From Sphingobium terrigena (GTDB lineage Bacteria > Pseudomonadota > Alphaproteobacteria > Sphingomonadales > Sphingomonadaceae): a stretch of DNA of 64,000 nucleotides. Below the pieces are notes generated by a model. The model searched no databases. It saw only the letters and a list, made by a program, of their open reading frames with translations, and had not been told where the DNA came from. A program made the translations under genes and the position numbers. Location: the NCBI RefSeq assembly GCF_003591655.1, contig NZ_QVRA01000001.1, positions 1 through 64,000 on the forward strand. Reading direction: 5' to 3'. Shown one piece after another: positions 62,873-64,000 of this stretch. Numbering within the stretch: position 1 is the stretch's first letter; each line of letters starts with the position of its first letter.

Positions 62873-63151
62873 ATGGTGCAGCGCATGGATTTAGGGCTTA
62901 CGGACAATCACATTGGCGGGAACTTCGAGTGGGAGCGAGAACCCTGCTGCGACCTGCTGAAAGGTGCAGTTGATGACGAGCAATTCGTTTTCGTGAGCAA
63001 CTTCGTCTCAGGCCAAGACGGGCCAAACAGCTTTTACATTATGACGCTGGATGCAGACGGTCGCTTAGCGCGAAGCGATGGGCTGTCGATTAGCTACTGT
63101 CCTTGGTGCGGCACTAAGATTGACGCGCGCAAGCGGTATCCGACGAGCTAA
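62873..63151 (+). CDS. hypothetical protein with C-terminal zinc-ribbon half
   Basis: A 92-residue product (from the ATG at 62873) with EWEREPCCDLLKGAVDDEQF, NSFYIMTLDADGRLARSDGL and SYCPWCGTKIDARKRY at the end. The CPWCG knuckle near the C-terminus and the CC pair near residue 25 could bind one metal. Family unknown. Confidence 0.6.
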   Translation: MVQRMDLGLTDNHIGGNFEWEREPCCDLLKGAVDDEQFVFVSNFVSGQDGPNSFYIMTLDADGRLARSDGLSISYCPWCGTKIDARKRYPTS

Positions 63152-63162
63152 TGTAGCAGCAT

Positions 63163-63265
63163 CCCACGCCCGAAGGCGCAGGGTGCTGGCAGCGTCAGGC
63201 AGGAGAAGAACCTGTCCCCGCTGCTGCGGTCGTTGGATTATCGAGGGACGCACCGCTATGCCTCG
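63163..63265. ncRNA. conserved noncoding block, right copy, with adjoining hairpin
   Basis: The right copy of the block at 54842-54945. The hairpin CCC-a-CGCC-cgaa-GGCG-ca-GGG (63163-63183) replaces the left copy's CGCCC-GCTC/GAGC-GGGCG by different pairs, which is covariation-like. The following 80 nt keep CAGCGTCAGG, GTCCCCGCTGCTGCGG and GATTATCGAGGGAC. It lies where the left copy does, downstream of the small-ORF module. Confidence 0.4.
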
Positions 63266-63273
63266 GCGCAGCG

Positions 63274-63501
63274 TCAAAATGGAACCGCCGCGCTAACTGA
63301 ACCTGTCCTCGTCCTCCCTGCATCCTTGCCCACCATCGCACAGCCGCAGGCGCAGCACGTCCTCTGAAAAAATGGGCGACGGCACTTCAAGCACCGCTGC
63401 CAGCCTACCTTCCTGACGACACGCGGCGGGCTGGCATCAGCGTCCAGCACCGGCTCCCGGCGCACGCATCCGTCATACTCCCATCGCTTCGGCACAATCA
63501 T
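63274..63501 (-). CDS. small zinc-finger-like protein, possibly frameshifted
   Basis: The ATG at 63501 overlaps the preceding stop (ATGA). The frame reads VGWQRCLKCRRPFFQRTCCA. Shifting one base back at the TTTTTT run instead gives RRPFFSEDVLRLRLCDGGQG, then CREDEDRFS and stop. This matches the look of phage small zinc-finger proteins (CLxCxxxFFSE...CDGC). Either the gene has a mutation or the T6 run is a slippery site. No counterpart is seen in the left module. Confidence 0.45.
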   Translation of the reverse strand: MIVPKRWEYDGCVRREPVLDADASPPRVVRKVGWQRCLKCRRPFFQRTCCACGCAMVGKDAGRTRTGSVSAAVPF

Positions 63502-63653
63502 GCCCTGCCAATCAACGCCCGACTTTGCGGGAAGCTGAAAGTGTCACGGGGAGCATATGTCACCAACGGGCGCTCAGGCTTGGGCGAAACCCGCTGCTGA
63601 TGGTCGCGCTCGCGCCATGCTACCAGCCACGCGGGTTCACCGTCAGCGAGCAT
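63498..63653 (-). CDS. 51-residue ORF, third gene of the second small-ORF module
   Basis: The ORF encodes LADGEPAWLVAWRERDHQQR and ends SRALIGRA. Its start overlaps the previous gene's stop by 11 nt, exactly as in the left module (54923-55015), and its stop overlaps the next start. The first residues are the only conserved part. Function unknown. Confidence 0.45.
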   Translation of the reverse strand: MLADGEPAWLVAWRERDHQQRVSPKPERPLVTYAPRDTFSFPQSRALIGRA

Positions 63654-63855
63654 ATAGCGCCTCACAACCGCGAAGGACGGCGACCACGTCCACAATGTCG
63701 TCAGGTTCCAGCGCTCCGCTCTCAACGCCGGGTAACACGTCCTGCTCAACCCATTCGTCAAACGATCCATACCAAATCGCAATGAGCGACGGCTTCGGCT
63801 TCCCTGATTCCTCCATCCGCTTCACGCGGCGATTCAGGGCGCGGGAGCCTGCCAT
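63643..63855 (-). CDS. 70-residue conserved element protein, second copy
   Basis: A homologue of the protein at 55005-55214: SRALNRRVKRMEESGKPKPS, IWYGSFDEWVEQDVLPGVES, LRGCEALYAR. The conserved stretches cover the whole length at roughly 60 percent identity by eye, so the two modules are related but clearly diverged. It starts 4 nt after the upstream stop, as in the left copy. Confidence 0.7.
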   Translation of the reverse strand: MAGSRALNRRVKRMEESGKPKPSLIAIWYGSFDEWVEQDVLPGVESGALEPDDIVDVVAVLRGCEALYAR

Positions 63856-63859
63856 GTGG

Positions 63860-64000
63860 CTATCCAATACCGAACCGCTCGCGCAGATTGTCTGGGAGGG
63901 CGGTTGGGTGATGGACACCACGGGATGCGCTGGTGCTGGCACTGAGATTGGCATTGACGTCGCCGCTGCAACGGGTGGACGCTGGGCTGGCTGACCGTTG
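63860..64000 (-). pseudogene. second copy of the linker/docking protein, partial and probably frameshifted
   Basis: The end LPDNLRERFGIG and the Pro/Ala-rich stretch before it match the protein at 55219-55527. Between them the frame changes: PVVSITQPP lies in one frame and LPDNLRERF in another, which one missing base explains. The gene enters from beyond the right edge, so its N-terminus is not visible. Confidence 0.5.

Overview
The window is chromosomal DNA of a GC-rich alphaproteobacterium, most likely a sphingomonad (Sphingobium/Sphingomonas/Novosphingobium group). The evidence is the protein repertoire (large TonB-dependent receptor, NodT-type efflux lipoprotein, NDUFA9-like dehydrogenase), the rpsM-rpsK-rpoA-rplQ operon lacking rpsD, and the dispersed 'CTTCGACAAGCTCAG' and 'CAGGGCTTCGCCCTG' intergenic repeats. 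All calls come from reading the sequence; no database search was run.

Region 1 (1-25.5 kb) is accessory and heavily rearranged. Related IS3-type 5' ends at 1-123 and 16479-16672 face outward and bracket about 16.4 kb of catabolic cargo: an Lrp regulator with a fused indolepyruvate:ferredoxin oxidoreductase, a truncated acyl-CoA dehydrogenase, a family III CoA-transferase, two LysR regulators, thioredoxin reductase, a glutaredoxin-DinB fusion, an HMG-CoA-lyase-like enzyme, an MFS transporter and a TonB receptor. Next comes a scar of three truncated genes (IS3 orfA, Old Yellow Enzyme, IS110 transposase). A complete tripartite RND efflux system follows, with a TetR regulator and two matching operator-like palindromes. 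Then come gene stubs (nmrA, trbB, luxR, integrase) ending next to the 3' end of guaA, a recurrent island insertion site. I read this as the decayed right end of an integrative/conjugative island at guaA.

Region 2 (25.5-54.2 kb) is core chromosome: guaA, a DUF1275 protein, a prolyl oligopeptidase, the ribosomal/RNA polymerase alpha operon with a possible leader attenuator, an arsR-arsC-acr3 arsenic operon, a holin/GH108 lysis pair, tRNA-Leu(GAG), a coupled gltD-DUF2059-gltB operon, uppP, an NDUFA9-like gene, a manganese (yybP-ykoY) riboswitch in front of a TMEM165/GDT1 exporter, an amidase, and a yajC-secD-secF-Mth938 operon that ends at tRNA-Pro(GGG).

Region 3 (54.19-62.41 kb) is an 8.2-kb integrative element in tRNA-Pro. 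It has a 49-bp direct repeat (attL/attR), paired 11-bp-phased GTGTAAG arm-type sites at both ends, a tyrosine integrase, an AlpA-like excisionase, a RepA-like ATPase, an iteron-type origin, a protein with a possible winged-helix tail, a DUF5681 (small-terminase-like) protein and several small coupled ORFs. The size and content suggest a phage satellite or phage-plasmid-like element. Immediately right of attR (62.4-64 kb) a diverged second copy of its small-gene module and of a conserved noncoding block appears in the same orientation, suggesting two related elements in tandem. The second element runs off the window.
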